Shown: positions 8,501 through 16,102 of the stretch, piece by piece
How positions within the stretch are numbered: position 1 is the first letter of the stretch
How the letters are laid out: each line of letters opens with the position of its first letter
Assembly (NCBI GenBank): GCA_001896885.1
Contig: MKRJ01000014.1
Span: 1 to 64,000, forward strand
Source: Rhizobiales bacterium 65-79
GTDB lineage: Bacteria > Pseudomonadota > Alphaproteobacteria > Rhizobiales > Rhizobiaceae
Length of the DNA: 64,000 nucleotides
Direction of reading: 5' to 3'
Notes under the pieces: generated by a model
The model's database searches: none
What the model saw: only the letters and a program-made list of their open reading frames with translations
Told to the model about the DNA's origin: nothing
Translations under genes and position numbers: made by a program

Positions 8501-9005
8501 CCTCTTCCATCTTTGCAATCACGCCGCGGATGGCGTCCATCTCGGCCTTCCCGCGGTCTGAGTTGATGACGGCAAGCGCCGCCGGAAGGCCGTCGGATCG
8601 GCGAAGGTCTATGGCCTTCTTGAGCTCTCTGAGCTTGGCTTCGACATGGGCTCTGAGCGAACTGAGCTCTGGCCTATGGCCGGGATTGTCGCGAGTAAGT
8701 TCGGCGATTTGGTCCAACCTTGTCGGCAGTGTGTCTAGAGCGGTGTTGTATGGCTCAAGGTACTTCTCGTCGTTCGTAAGCAGGAAGCCACGCTGCCCCG
8801 TTTCGGCGTCTTGCGCGGCCGATAGCAATTTGTCCAAGGCCGTGATGACGTCGTGCGATTGAATAATCTTCTGATTGCCCTCGCGTAGATTCTGAAGGTT
8901 AAAATAAGCAACCGCACCGCTGATCAGGAAAAAGGCGCAAGCGGCTGCTAGGCTGAGAGCGACTGCTGGATCGAGCCCAAGCCTTGAACGTGAGATCTGC
9001 GGCAT
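5589..9005 (-). CDS. CHASE3-GAF hybrid histidine kinase with three receiver domains
   Basis: The 1138-residue membrane protein has TM1 (about 13-35), a periplasmic CHASE3 domain (36-185), TM2 (188-211), GAF (235-375), a long Glu/Gln-rich coiled coil (378-470), HisKA with phospho-His480 in NMSHELRTPLN, a HATPase with DTGIGIP and GGTGLGLSI, and three receivers with acceptors D795, D917 and D1069. The coil contains SEEL repeated at heptad spacing, like linkers of CheB-CheR-PAS fusion kinases. It is the first gene of the operon with cheR, cheB and the receiver-HWE kinase. A periplasmic stimulus may be relayed through multiple receivers and modified by methylation; the methylation idea is inference. 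Confidence 0.92.
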   Translation of the reverse strand: MPQISRSRLGLDPAVALSLAAACAFFLISGAVAYFNLQNLREGNQKIIQSHDVITALDKLLSAAQDAETGQRGFLLTNDEKYLEPYNTALDTLPTRLDQIAELTRDNPGHRPELSSLRAHVEAKLRELKKAIDLRRSDGLPAALAVINSDRGKAEMDAIRGVIAKMEEEEAGLRSQRVAEMDTAQNTALVSGLLSGLLGILLTMAIAFLIRRSTLARRHQEWLQSGQVGLAGAMMGDQSTVELGNNILEFLGRYLGAVAGAIFVAESGSYRRASMYGVPEGANVTVQFQSREGLLGQATAENRVMVFDEVPQSYLVYGSALAEGIPNHLLIAPAASDGHVHAVMELGFPRPVDERVVTLLEQASASIAIAVRSANYRSELQNLLEETQRQSEELQTQSEELRVSNEELEEQGRALKESQARLEQQQVELEQTNSQLEEQTQQLEVQRDDLEKANASVGLKARELEQASRYKSDFLANMSHELRTPLNSSLILAKLLADNSEGNLSEEQVKYAETIQSSGNDLLNLINDILDLSKIEAGHVEIHAESLEIAHLVRSVRQLFEPIAQQKDLQFAVEVSADCPESMETDGQRLQQVLKNLLSNAFKFTETGQVALSIQRRGEGRISFSVSDTGIGIPVEQQQSIFEAFHQADGTISRKFGGTGLGLSISRQLARLLGGSIELQSQQGRGSTFTVTIPQSYDPANVAEREPPIPIPASSPALVQRPNAAPPRQSRKVADDRHLPPDGKRVLLLVEDDDTFASILRDLSHEMGFHALVAGTAEEALELAKEFNPNAIVLDVGLPDQSGLAVLDRLKRDNKTRHIPIHVVSATDQTETALSLGALGYLVKPVQREQLIDVLQKLEAKLSQRMHRILIVEDDQVQREAVAKLLTSQEVETVVAGTAAECLRRLKSETFDCMVLDLSLPDASGFSLLETLSQESAYSFPPVIVYTGRDLSADDEQKLRRYSKSIIIKGAKSPERLIDEVSLFLHQVVSELPAEQQKMIRKARNRDALLEGRRVLIVEDDVRNVYALTNVLEPRGAVIQIARNGREALDALEKAMGLQDGAIDLVLMDVMMPVMDGLTATREIRKRPEWRRLPIITLTAKAMPDDQQRCIDAGANDYMAKPLDVEKLLSLVRVWMPR

Positions 9006-9292
9006 TCGCCCCTATTCCGTGGATGCTGGTCTGGATTAGAAGAAGAGTGGGGGAGCATATGGCTTTGTGGAAAAGACGCAACATTCAGCCTGTTCGCTAT
9101 TCTCAGAAATATTTATCCGCAAACTGCTGATGCCCCAGCGCCGAACTGGCTCTTATCCATCCCATGAGCCCTGGCTGTCGCTTTGGAAATGCGGCGAAAT
9201 GTACTTTGTGGCGGAACTGTTGTCCTCTACATGCATTCCGGCCATCGGGGAAATCCACCTATCCCATGTAACGCTCAAAGGCTCGATTAGCA

Positions 9293-9661
9293 GTGGTAGA
9301 CTTAAATAAGCGTCTTGTTCTCGTCGTCGAAGATGAACCACTTATCAGGGTCATGGCAGCCGCCATGTTCGAGAACGATGGATTTGAGGTCTTAGAGGCA
9401 GCTACAGCCGATGAGGCAATCCATGTGTTGGAGATGAGAAAAGACATGGCGTTGGTGTTTACCGACGTTGAAATGCCGGGAAATATGGATGGCCTGCGTC
9501 TTATGTCAGTTATTCGGGAAAGATGGCCGCCGGTGAAACTCATCGTAACGTCGGGGCGGTTTCGCGTTACGGATAATCAGTTCCCAAGCGACGTTGCCTT
9601 CTTTAGTAAGCCGTACGATCCTGGCAAGATACTATCCCAAGCGAGGGTACTTCTTAGCTGA
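9293..9661 (+). CDS. Single-domain response regulator
   Basis: The 122-residue protein is a complete receiver domain with no output domain. It has the acidic pair E13-D14, phosphoacceptor D58 in VFTDVEMPG, a switch Thr/Ser in IVTSGR and the conserved Lys in FFSKPYDP. The subtype resembles CpdR/FixJ-like rhizobial receivers. It starts with GTG and no strong ribosome site is visible. It is divergent from the hybrid kinase operon across a 287-bp gap, so it is a plausible shuttle or sink for that relay. Confidence 0.85.
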   Translation: MVDLNKRLVLVVEDEPLIRVMAAAMFENDGFEVLEAATADEAIHVLEMRKDMALVFTDVEMPGNMDGLRLMSVIRERWPPVKLIVTSGRFRVTDNQFPSDVAFFSKPYDPGKILSQARVLLS

Positions 9662-9693
9662 AGCAAGGGTTGCCACTGCCCTCCTCCGAAACC

Positions 9694-10080
9694 GCCACCT
9701 ATCCTCCTGCCGCCGTCACCCACCAGACCGTATTGCCCACATCGTCGGCGATGAGCAGCGCGCCGTCTTGTCGATGGCGACGCCGACCGGCCGGCCCGCC
9801 TTGCCTTAAGGAAATCGGTGACCACTTCTATCCCCTTGCCACTTGGATGTCTTCCGCGCAGCCACGCCGGGATCTGCAATGCGACGGACCATCGCGAAGC
9901 CTTCGACGCCGGTGCGTTAGCGGTGCAGGCGGCTGAAGAAGGCAGCTTTTCCGTTGCACTCCAGTACGACGGAAACGTCACGAAGCCAGTCGCGGTATCG
10001 CTGTCGGCAGTCGGCGGCAAAACCAGGCACATGCCGGAGGATTTCCTGCTCCCCAACGAGGACCAGGTTCCGAAGCCTGC
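9694..10080 (-). pseudogene. Degraded PQQ-type sugar/sorbosone dehydrogenase, C-terminal remnant
   Basis: Read on the minus strand, GRPVGVAIDKTA in one frame continues after a frameshift as ALLIADDVGNTVWWVTA in another. Together they reproduce the conserved C-terminus of the sorbosone/glucose dehydrogenase beta-propeller family. Upstream pieces (ALGS-like start, VVTDFL just before GRPVG) are spread over frames and broken by stops. No open frame covers the family length of about 400 residues, so this is a decayed gene. The neighbourhood (tandem duplication, resistance-type kinase, unrecognised remnants) also looks unstable. Confidence 0.6.
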
Positions 10081-10124
10081 GCCGCATATCTGTCGCGGCT
10101 GTTGCCGGGCAAACCCGCATTCCT

Positions 10125-10313
10125 GCCGCCCCTCGTGTAGGCCCTCGCGATCGGCGCGTTTATAGAGATGTCGCGAACTGGACTACAGGGCGGCACCATC
10201 TGTCCCCTCCGTCTGTCCCGCCGCCCCTCTTGAAGGCCCTCGCGATCGGCGCGTTGACTGAGACGTCTCGGAACGGGCTACAGTGCAGCACCGTCTGTCC
10301 CCCCGTCTGTCCC
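10125..10313. repeat. Imperfect tandem duplication, two units of about 95 bp
   Basis: Unit 1 (10125-10219) and unit 2 (10220-10313) both begin GCCGCCCCTC, share a 20-base core GGCCCTCGCGATCGGCGCGT and both end with CGTCTGTCCC. They differ at roughly one base in six. The start of a third unit (GCCGG) follows. No gene covers it. Together with the flanking remnant it fills the 835-bp stretch between the receiver gene and the phosphotransferase gene; nothing else was recognised in 10314-10496. Confidence 0.75.
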
Positions 10314-10496
10314 GCCGGATCCGGCCGAGTTGACCGCGCAAAAGGCCACTAGTCCGGTGACACTCCCTCCGCCAAACGCCGCCGATTGCGCGATATTCTT
10401 GCGACCCAGAGACCCCCGGATATCATCTGGTCCTTATGCAATTTGTTCGTGTGGCCTTGTCGGTCCGCCTGCACGAGTAACGAATTCATACCTCGG

Positions 10497-11315
10497 CTAA
10501 GACATGTGGTCGATCTCGGCCGCGGCGAGACGCGCGATATGCAGGTCGATCTCCGCCATCGGATCACCGTCGCTCAGGTACCAGGCCGCAGACAGGCCGG
10601 TCCAGGCAAGAATCCAGCAAAGCAGGCGAAGCCGGTCGAGCTTTGCGGCCTCCGTGACGACTTCCAGACGGCGCGCAAAGCGTCCCGGCACGGTCGCGAC
10701 CGGTCGCGTCGGGTCGGCGAGGTCCGGATTGGTAAAGATGTTGGCGAAATCAAAGCCGCGCTCACCCTCGATATGTTTGGGATCAATCGCCAACCAGCCG
10801 CGTTCGCCGAAGTCCAGCACATTGTCGTGGTGCAAATCGCCATGCAGGACGACGATCTCACGCTGATCGCGGAGTAATTTTTGAGCCGTCTCCGCACATC
10901 GGGACAGGATACCGCCGTGAATCCTTGCGGCCGGCGCCAACTCGCGAAACCATTGCGAAAGAGGTGTCAAATTCGGCGATGGCCTGGCCCGCGGCGCGTG
11001 AAGGCGGGCGGCAGTTTGGCACAGGATCCGGCAGGCTTCATCATCCTGTCCCGTTCGGGTCATATCGGCCAGGGAAGCGAAGCCGGTGGCCCGCTCCAGA
11101 AGGAGAGCGTGTTCCTCGCGCGCCAGCACGCTGGCCGCCCCATCTCCATCCCACCACTCCATGACCGCGCCGCCGAGGCGTTCATCCTCCTCGAAGGACA
11201 GCTTGAGCATGGCAGGTTCGCCGCGCCGCAGCACCGGCAGCAGCCGGGCAGCACGGGTGACAATGGGCTCGCCATCAGGAACAAGGCCCCATTTTGCGAA
11301 GTATGGATCGAACAT
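10497..11315 (-). CDS. APH(6)-like aminoglycoside/hydroxyurea phosphotransferase
   Basis: The 272-residue protein has the APH-fold kinase motifs: catalytic loop VVLHGDLHHDNVLDF with the H-G-D-x-x-x-x-N arrangement, and IDPKHIEGERGFDFANIF, the DPK magnesium-binding segment typical of the streptomycin 6-phosphotransferase (StrB) family. The N-terminal part has a long AMLKLSFEEDE strand for nucleotide binding. Family members phosphorylate streptomycin or hydroxyurea, but chromosomal relatives in rhizobia are often of unknown substrate. It is a lone gene on the minus strand, beside degenerate DNA, so lateral acquisition is possible. Confidence 0.85.
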   Translation of the reverse strand: MFDPYFAKWGLVPDGEPIVTRAARLLPVLRRGEPAMLKLSFEEDERLGGAVMEWWDGDGAASVLAREEHALLLERATGFASLADMTRTGQDDEACRILCQTAARLHAPRARPSPNLTPLSQWFRELAPAARIHGGILSRCAETAQKLLRDQREIVVLHGDLHHDNVLDFGERGWLAIDPKHIEGERGFDFANIFTNPDLADPTRPVATVPGRFARRLEVVTEAAKLDRLRLLCWILAWTGLSAAWYLSDGDPMAEIDLHIARLAAAEIDHMS

Positions 11316-11508
11316 CAGGCGAATGTATATTTGTATTCTGATTGGATTATTCAGAAGACTATCGCGTAAATGCGGTTCTCCGATTCATCGTTCGTGGCTC
11401 GCCATCCCGGAACCCTTCTGGGCACGCCAGCCGCCGCTTCGCGGTATCGCGTTTCGTAAGCCTCGAGAATTCCGCGGATTGCAACGGTGTGTGCCGCGTC
11501 CGATTTTA

Positions 11509-11811
11509 CTAGCCGCAGGCTGCTCGAACGATCTTACCCGTCTTGGGGTCGGTTTCGATCGTTACCCGCTCCCGACGATAATCCATGGTCACGCCCTGAC
11601 CGGGCACGATCTGACGCACAATGGTCGCCCCGGTCCTTTGCATCGCCTGCCGGTCGGTCATGCGGTGCATGCCCCTCAATGCCTCGGCGGCGTCAGGCCG
11701 GCATATTCCCGGGGCGCCCCTGCTGGCCGCCCCACCGGCGTTGGTCTGGCAGGCGGTGACGGTCGTGGCGGCAAGCATGAGCGTTACGGCAGAAATCAGT
11801 TTGCTTTTCAT
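11509..11811 (-). CDS. Putative lipoprotein, peptidase inhibitor I78-like
   Basis: The 100-residue protein begins with a lipoprotein signal: hydrophobic LISAVTLMLAATT then lipobox VTAC with the acylated Cys at residue 21. The C-terminal half (IVRQIVPGQGVTMDYR, then ERVTIETDPKTGKIVRAACG) matches the inhibitor I78 family, whose members block serine proteases such as subtilisin and elastase. It would sit in a membrane facing the periplasm and protect against proteases. It appears monocistronic. Confidence 0.75.
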   Translation of the reverse strand: MKSKLISAVTLMLAATTVTACQTNAGGAASRGAPGICRPDAAEALRGMHRMTDRQAMQRTGATIVRQIVPGQGVTMDYRRERVTIETDPKTGKIVRAACG

Positions 11812-12181
11812 TTCAACGACCCTCCTTCCCGGTCGTCATAACATGGCAACGATCTTCCCGGCAGTTGCCTTGGCCGAGAAGGGATTTTGGTCACGTGGAT
11901 AGCCTCCTCCAGTGCAAGCGCTCCGAGCGCCAGAAGCCATCCTTGCCTTGGGCAAGCTGCCAGCCGGTTCGCTGGTCACTTAACCCGGGATCACAGCGTC
12001 GGTTCCATGACGGGCGCGGCCCGAGGGACCCGGATCCACGCCGGAGCACGGCACCGACCATGTTGCCTGGTCCGACGACCTGCCGACGGCATTTTCCGGG
12101 AACGGGGTGGCGATCGACGTGCTCGACCGGCACGGCCAGGTGGAAGTCTTGAGCCGGTTGTAGCGCGGCAAGCCGAACGGA
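11812..12181. other. Gene-poor stretch with possible coding remnant
   Basis: No intact gene was found. An inverted repeat CCAGC-N6-GCTGG lies near 11960. On the plus strand an open tail ending at 12163 reads HVAWSDDLPTAFSG and GVAIDVLDRHG and looks protein-like, but it has no start or recognisable family. It may be the end of a lost gene. Confidence 0.35.
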
Positions 12182-12964
12182 TCAGCCGTTCCCTTCCCCG
12201 GAAAGCCTCGCCGCCTTTGCTTCGGCGCGAGCCGTGGCCATCAGGAGACCGAGGTCGGAGCCCGAGGCGACCCAGCCATAGCCATAGCCGAAATAGTCCC
12301 TGGCCCGAGCCGAGCCGGAAGCGAGTATCCCGGCCGGCTTGCCGATTTCAGCGCAGGCGCCGGCTGCGTCCGCCAGCGCCTTCTGCACGTCCGGATGATC
12401 GACCTGGCCGACGAGGCCCATGCTCGCCGAAAGATCCGACGGGCCGATGAAGATGCTGTCCACCCCCTCGACGGCCGCGATTTCCGGCAGCTTCGCCACT
12501 GCGTCGATCGTTTCGATTTGCAGGACGACGCAAATCTCGCTCGCCGCCCTGGTGAAATAGCCCTGGACGCCGCCGAAGCGGGTGGCGCGGCTCATGCCGG
12601 CGACGCCGCGTATGCCGTCGGGCGGATAACGCGTCGAGGCAACAGCCCGACGCGCTTCCTCGGCATTCTGGACATAGGGGAACATCACCGTTTGCGTGCC
12701 GATGTCGAGCACCTGCTTCACCACCACGGCGTCGTTCCATGGCAGGCGGACCACAGGAGCCGCCGGCGTTCCCGCCACCGCCTGCAGGAGCGGCAGCATA
12801 AGCGGCACGTCGTTGGGGGCATGTTCCATGTCGAGCACGATGAAATCGTAGCCGGCGCAGCCGAGCGCTTCCGCCACGAGCGCGCTTCCGCTCATCGACC
12901 AGACGCCGAGCGGGCTTTTTCTCTCACGCAGCGCAGCCTTGAACGCGTTGATCGGCAATTCCAT
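12182..12964 (-). CDS. HpcH/HpaI-type 2-oxo acid aldolase (class II, metal dependent)
   Basis: The 260-residue TIM-barrel aldolase has the family motifs FIVLDMEHAPND, VVRLPWND, MFPYVQNAEEARR and IFIGPSDLSASMG. Relatives include GarL, HpcH/HpaI and RhmA, which cleave 2-keto-3-deoxy sugar acids or 4-hydroxy-2-oxoheptanedioate to pyruvate plus an aldehyde. Here the neighbourhood (DgoD-like dehydratase, sugar-type ABC importer) points to a 2-keto-3-deoxy sugar acid. The ATG at 12964 is chosen because GGGAGA precedes it. The GntR gene is upstream on the same strand with a 57-bp gap, so the two are probably co-transcribed. Confidence 0.88.
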   Translation of the reverse strand: MELPINAFKAALRERKSPLGVWSMSGSALVAEALGCAGYDFIVLDMEHAPNDVPLMLPLLQAVAGTPAAPVVRLPWNDAVVVKQVLDIGTQTVMFPYVQNAEEARRAVASTRYPPDGIRGVAGMSRATRFGGVQGYFTRAASEICVVLQIETIDAVAKLPEIAAVEGVDSIFIGPSDLSASMGLVGQVDHPDVQKALADAAGACAEIGKPAGILASGSARARDYFGYGYGWVASGSDLGLLMATARAEAKAARLSGEGNG

Positions 12965-13021
12965 CGATGTCTCCCGGAAGAAGAAGCGGCCGCCTCGCCG
13001 CCGCAAGATGAAGGCGTTTCG

Positions 13022-13765
13022 CTATCTGGAGGGCATCGCCTCGAGCGCGGCCGGCGTTTCTCCGGCCGCGTCAAGCGAGCGTCCCGACAGCCACGCGCGG
13101 TAGTCGCGGCCTGTATTGTCGATGTGGAAGGCAAGCAGTTCGTACAGCGCCTGCTCCTCGCCCGCCTCGAGGAGGCGGAAAAGCCGCCTGTGGGTCTCCA
13201 GCGAGCGATCGACGACATGTGTGTCGTCATGTGCCCTGCTCCGCAGCGCTCCGATCTTGGCCGAAATCAGATTATATGCCGCGACAAGATAAGGATTTCC
13301 CGAGCCTTCGATCAGCACCATGTGGAAATCGGCGTCGAGCCGCCGGTAGGCCTGGAAGTCCCCCTTGGCGATGGCGCGCTCCATCCTTTCGATCACTTTT
13401 CGCATCTCGCGGACGGCATCCTCGCGGCCGTTCCTGAAGATCAGCCGCACGGCTTCCGTCTCCAGAAGTCGCCGCAACCCGGCGATCTGGTCGATCTCCT
13501 CGTCCTCGATGCGGAATATCGACGTGCCGCGCTGCGGGTCGATCTGGACGAGACCTTCCCGGCGCAACTGCATCAGCGCCTCGCGGACGGGCGTCTTGCT
13601 GATGCCGAGCATCTTCGAGAGGCGGATCTCCGAAAGCTGGTCGCCGAGTTTCAGGCGCCCTTCGATGATGGCGTTGCGCAATTCGCGCTGCGCCATCTCC
13701 GCCAGGGATTCCGGTCTGCTCAGCTTCTCCAGGTTCAAGCGCGTGCCTCCCTTTCGCAATTTCAT
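13022..13765 (-). CDS. GntR family regulator, FadR (FCD) subfamily
   Basis: The 247-residue protein has an N-terminal winged helix (about 22-85, with LSEIRLSKMLGISKTPVREA as the recognition segment) followed by an all-helical FCD ligand domain containing DADFH and a later conserved His pair for metal and carboxylate binding. FCD regulators typically sense sugar acids or other carboxylates and repress their catabolic genes. It is divergent from the ABC operon, and the shared intergenic region holds a perfect palindrome that is the likely binding site. Confidence 0.9.
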   Translation of the reverse strand: MKLRKGGTRLNLEKLSRPESLAEMAQRELRNAIIEGRLKLGDQLSEIRLSKMLGISKTPVREALMQLRREGLVQIDPQRGTSIFRIEDEEIDQIAGLRRLLETEAVRLIFRNGREDAVREMRKVIERMERAIAKGDFQAYRRLDADFHMVLIEGSGNPYLVAAYNLISAKIGALRSRAHDDTHVVDRSLETHRRLFRLLEAGEEQALYELLAFHIDNTGRDYRAWLSGRSLDAAGETPAALEAMPSR

Positions 13766-13791
13766 AGGCGAAAACGGGGGGCTTGCCTAGA

Positions 13792-13815
13792 CAGTATCTG
13801 GAATATCAGATACTG
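13792..13815. promoter_or_regulatory. Perfect palindromic operator for the GntR regulator
   Basis: CAGTATCTG at 13792-13800 and CAGATACTG at 13807-13815 are exact inverted repeats around the six bases GAATAT. The site lies 27 bases upstream of the regulator ATG and 90 upstream of the substrate-binding protein ATG, where it could control both directions. Size and A/T-rich centre fit FadR-family operators. That this regulator binds it is inference. Confidence 0.75.
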
Positions 13816-13904
13816 CTGTAACGTGATATGCTGCGCTTGCCCGGGAGGGCACGCGTGCCAAAGCTTGGCCGGTTGCCGGTCGAGATCGCCACCAGGGAGG
13901 TTTT

Positions 13905-15185
13905 ATGTCTGATATTCGCAAAGCGGCGCGCAGGTTCGCGCTGGTCGCCTCGACGGCAATGGCCGTCTCGCTGATGACGGCGTCCTCGCATGCCGCCGAC
14001 AAGGTCACCCTCACTTTCGCCAACTGGGCGGCAGCCGAAGGCGCGACGCGCCCCGGCATCGAGGCGGTCATCGCTGAGTTCGAGAAGGACAATCCGGACA
14101 TCCAGATCAAGAGCGAGGCGATCTCGTTCTCGGAAATCGCGCGCCAGCTCGTGCTGCGCGTCCGCTCGGGCAATCCGCCGGACGTGGCCGAGATCGCCGG
14201 AAACGACACTTTCCTGCTTGCCCAGACCGGCAAGCTCGAGCCGCTCGACGGCTATATGGACGCCGCCATGAAAGGCGCGATAAAGCCGGCGGCCCTCCAG
14301 GGATTCCAGGTGAACGGCACGCTCATCGCCTTCCCGTGGACCCAGGCGCCTGCCGGCTTCTGGTACGACAAGGCCGTCATGCAGAAGGCCGGCCTCGATC
14401 CGGAAAACCCGCCGAAGACGATCGACGAGCTGATGAAGGACATGGCGGCGATCAAGAAGAGCCAGCCCGACGTCATCCCGCTTGGGCTCGACACCACGAA
14501 CCGCGCCTTCGCGCTCCAGTCCAACTGGCCGTGGATGGCGACATTCGGCGCCAATCCGCTCGACGTCGCGAACAAGGGCGCGGAGTCGGACGCGATGAAG
14601 GCCTACCTGACCTGGATGCGCGAGCTCGCCAAGAAGGGCTATATCGACCCGGGCCGCAAGATCGGCGAGTTCCGTCCGCTGATCGCGCAGGACAAGGTCG
14701 CCTTCCACTGGGACCAGGTCCTCCTGCAGGGCGTCATCCAGAGCGTCAACAAGATGAAGGATGACGAGTTCTACAAGCACTATGGCGTGACGACCCAGCC
14801 GGCCGGGTCTTCCGGCAAGTCGTACTCTTTCGAGGGCGGCCACCAGCTCGTCATGTTCGCCGACAGCGCGCACAAGGAAGCGGCGTGGAAATTCATCCAA
14901 TATCTCTCGACATCGCCTTTCGCGATCGAGAACTACACGCTGCGCTATGAATCCTCGCTGACGCCGCTCGAAAAGGCGCCGAGCGAGGCGCTGGCGAAGA
15001 AGCTCGACACGCCGATCTTCAACGCATTCAGCGACAAGATCATGGGGACCGTGACGACGCCGCCCTACGGGCCGAACTTCGCCGCCGGAGCCACGGCCGT
15101 CATGGCAGGCGTCCAGCAGGCGATCACCAGCGACACGCCGATCGACGAGATCGCGGCATCGATCCAGAAGAACCTCGCCCAGTAA
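13905..15185 (+). CDS. ABC transporter extracellular solute-binding protein (family 1)
   Basis: The 426-residue protein has a Sec signal peptide (hydrophobic segment about 13-25, cleavage after SSHAA) and a type-1 solute-binding fold with TLTFANWAAAEG near the mature N-terminus, an FPWTQAPAGFWYDK ligand-site segment and GGHQLVMFADSAHKE. Relatives bind mono- or oligosaccharides and sugar acids. A strong AGGGAGG site precedes the ATG. It is first in a six-gene operon encoding import and catabolism; the dehydratase suggests an aldonate ligand. Confidence 0.92.
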   Translation: MSDIRKAARRFALVASTAMAVSLMTASSHAADKVTLTFANWAAAEGATRPGIEAVIAEFEKDNPDIQIKSEAISFSEIARQLVLRVRSGNPPDVAEIAGNDTFLLAQTGKLEPLDGYMDAAMKGAIKPAALQGFQVNGTLIAFPWTQAPAGFWYDKAVMQKAGLDPENPPKTIDELMKDMAAIKKSQPDVIPLGLDTTNRAFALQSNWPWMATFGANPLDVANKGAESDAMKAYLTWMRELAKKGYIDPGRKIGEFRPLIAQDKVAFHWDQVLLQGVIQSVNKMKDDEFYKHYGVTTQPAGSSGKSYSFEGGHQLVMFADSAHKEAAWKFIQYLSTSPFAIENYTLRYESSLTPLEKAPSEALAKKLDTPIFNAFSDKIMGTVTTPPYGPNFAAGATAVMAGVQQAITSDTPIDEIAASIQKNLAQ

Positions 15186-16102
15186 TGGCGGGAGCCGGAC
15201 CCATCTCGGCCAACGCACCCGCCCGGCGCAATGCCGAGCGGGTGGCGTGGTTCGACTGGATGGTGCTGCCGACGGTGGCGGTGCTCGCCGTCATCATCGG
15301 CTATCCGGTCGTCTATACGCTGGTCCTGTCCACGAAGAAGTACAACCTTCTCGACATGACGCCGGCGAAATTCATCGGCGGCGCCAATTATGATCACCTC
15401 TTCTCCGACCCGGTATTCTGGCACTCGCTCGGGAATACGGCGATCTATACGTTCGGCAGCGTCGTCGTCGCCTCGCTTCTCGGTCTCGTCCTGGCGCTCC
15501 TCACCGAAAGCCTGACCGGCTGGCGCTTCCGGACCGCGCGCGCCCTCCTCCTGACGCCATGGGCGGTGCCGTTCGTCGTCGTGGCCTTCCTGTTCCGCTA
15601 CATGTACCTGCAGAACGGCGGCGTCGTGAACGCGGTCCTTCTCGACCTGGGGCTCATCGACCGACCGGTCTTGTGGCTCAACAATTCCGCCCTCGCCCTG
15701 CCCGCGATCATGGTCGCCAATATCTGGGCGATGACGCCGTTCTTCTTCCTGCTGCTGAGCGCCGCGCTGGCGGCCATCCCCAACGAGGTGATCGAATCCG
15801 CCCGTATCGACAAGGCCGGAACCTGGAGCATGGTTTATCACATCAAACTGCCCTTCCTGCGCGGCGCGCTCTTCATCTCGGGCCTGCTGATGATCATCTC
15901 CAACTTCAACGATTTCGCCAAGATCTGGGCGATGACCCAGGGCGGGCCCGGCTACTCGACGACCACGCTGGTGGTTTACGTCTACCGGCTCGCCTTCGAG
16001 AATTTCGATTTCGGCTATGCGTCGGCGATCGGCGTCGTATGGCTCGTACTGCTGCTTCTCTTCGCCCTCGCTTATCTGCGCGCGCTGCGGGTGAACGCAT
16101 GA
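15185..16102 (+). CDS. Carbohydrate ABC transporter permease (MalF/UgpA type)
   Basis: The 305-residue inner-membrane protein has six predicted helices, the first near residues 27-47, and the cytoplasmic EAA loop around IPNEVIESARIDKAGTWSM that docks on the ATPase. Its ATG overlaps the preceding stop (TAATG), so translation is probably coupled. It forms the channel with the permease encoded next. Confidence 0.92.
   Translation: MAGAGPISANAPARRNAERVAWFDWMVLPTVAVLAVIIGYPVVYTLVLSTKKYNLLDMTPAKFIGGANYDHLFSDPVFWHSLGNTAIYTFGSVVVASLLGLVLALLTESLTGWRFRTARALLLTPWAVPFVVVAFLFRYMYLQNGGVVNAVLLDLGLIDRPVLWLNNSALALPAIMVANIWAMTPFFFLLLSAALAAIPNEVIESARIDKAGTWSMVYHIKLPFLRGALFISGLLMIISNFNDFAKIWAMTQGGPGYSTTTLVVYVYRLAFENFDFGYASAIGVVWLVLLLLFALAYLRALRVNA

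Noticed and set aside
9577..10056. 159-codon open frame on the minus strand as a gene
   Set aside because: It overlaps the receiver gene end and carries out-of-frame pieces of a sugar dehydrogenase; treated as part of the pseudogene.
10271..10296. GGAAC-N17-CGTC in the tandem repeat
   Set aside because: The -10 is imperfect, the other repeat unit lacks the -35 and no gene follows.
13806..15218. Open frame of about 470 codons on the minus strand
   Set aside because: Antisense to the solute-binding protein gene, which has a signal peptide and strong ribosome site.
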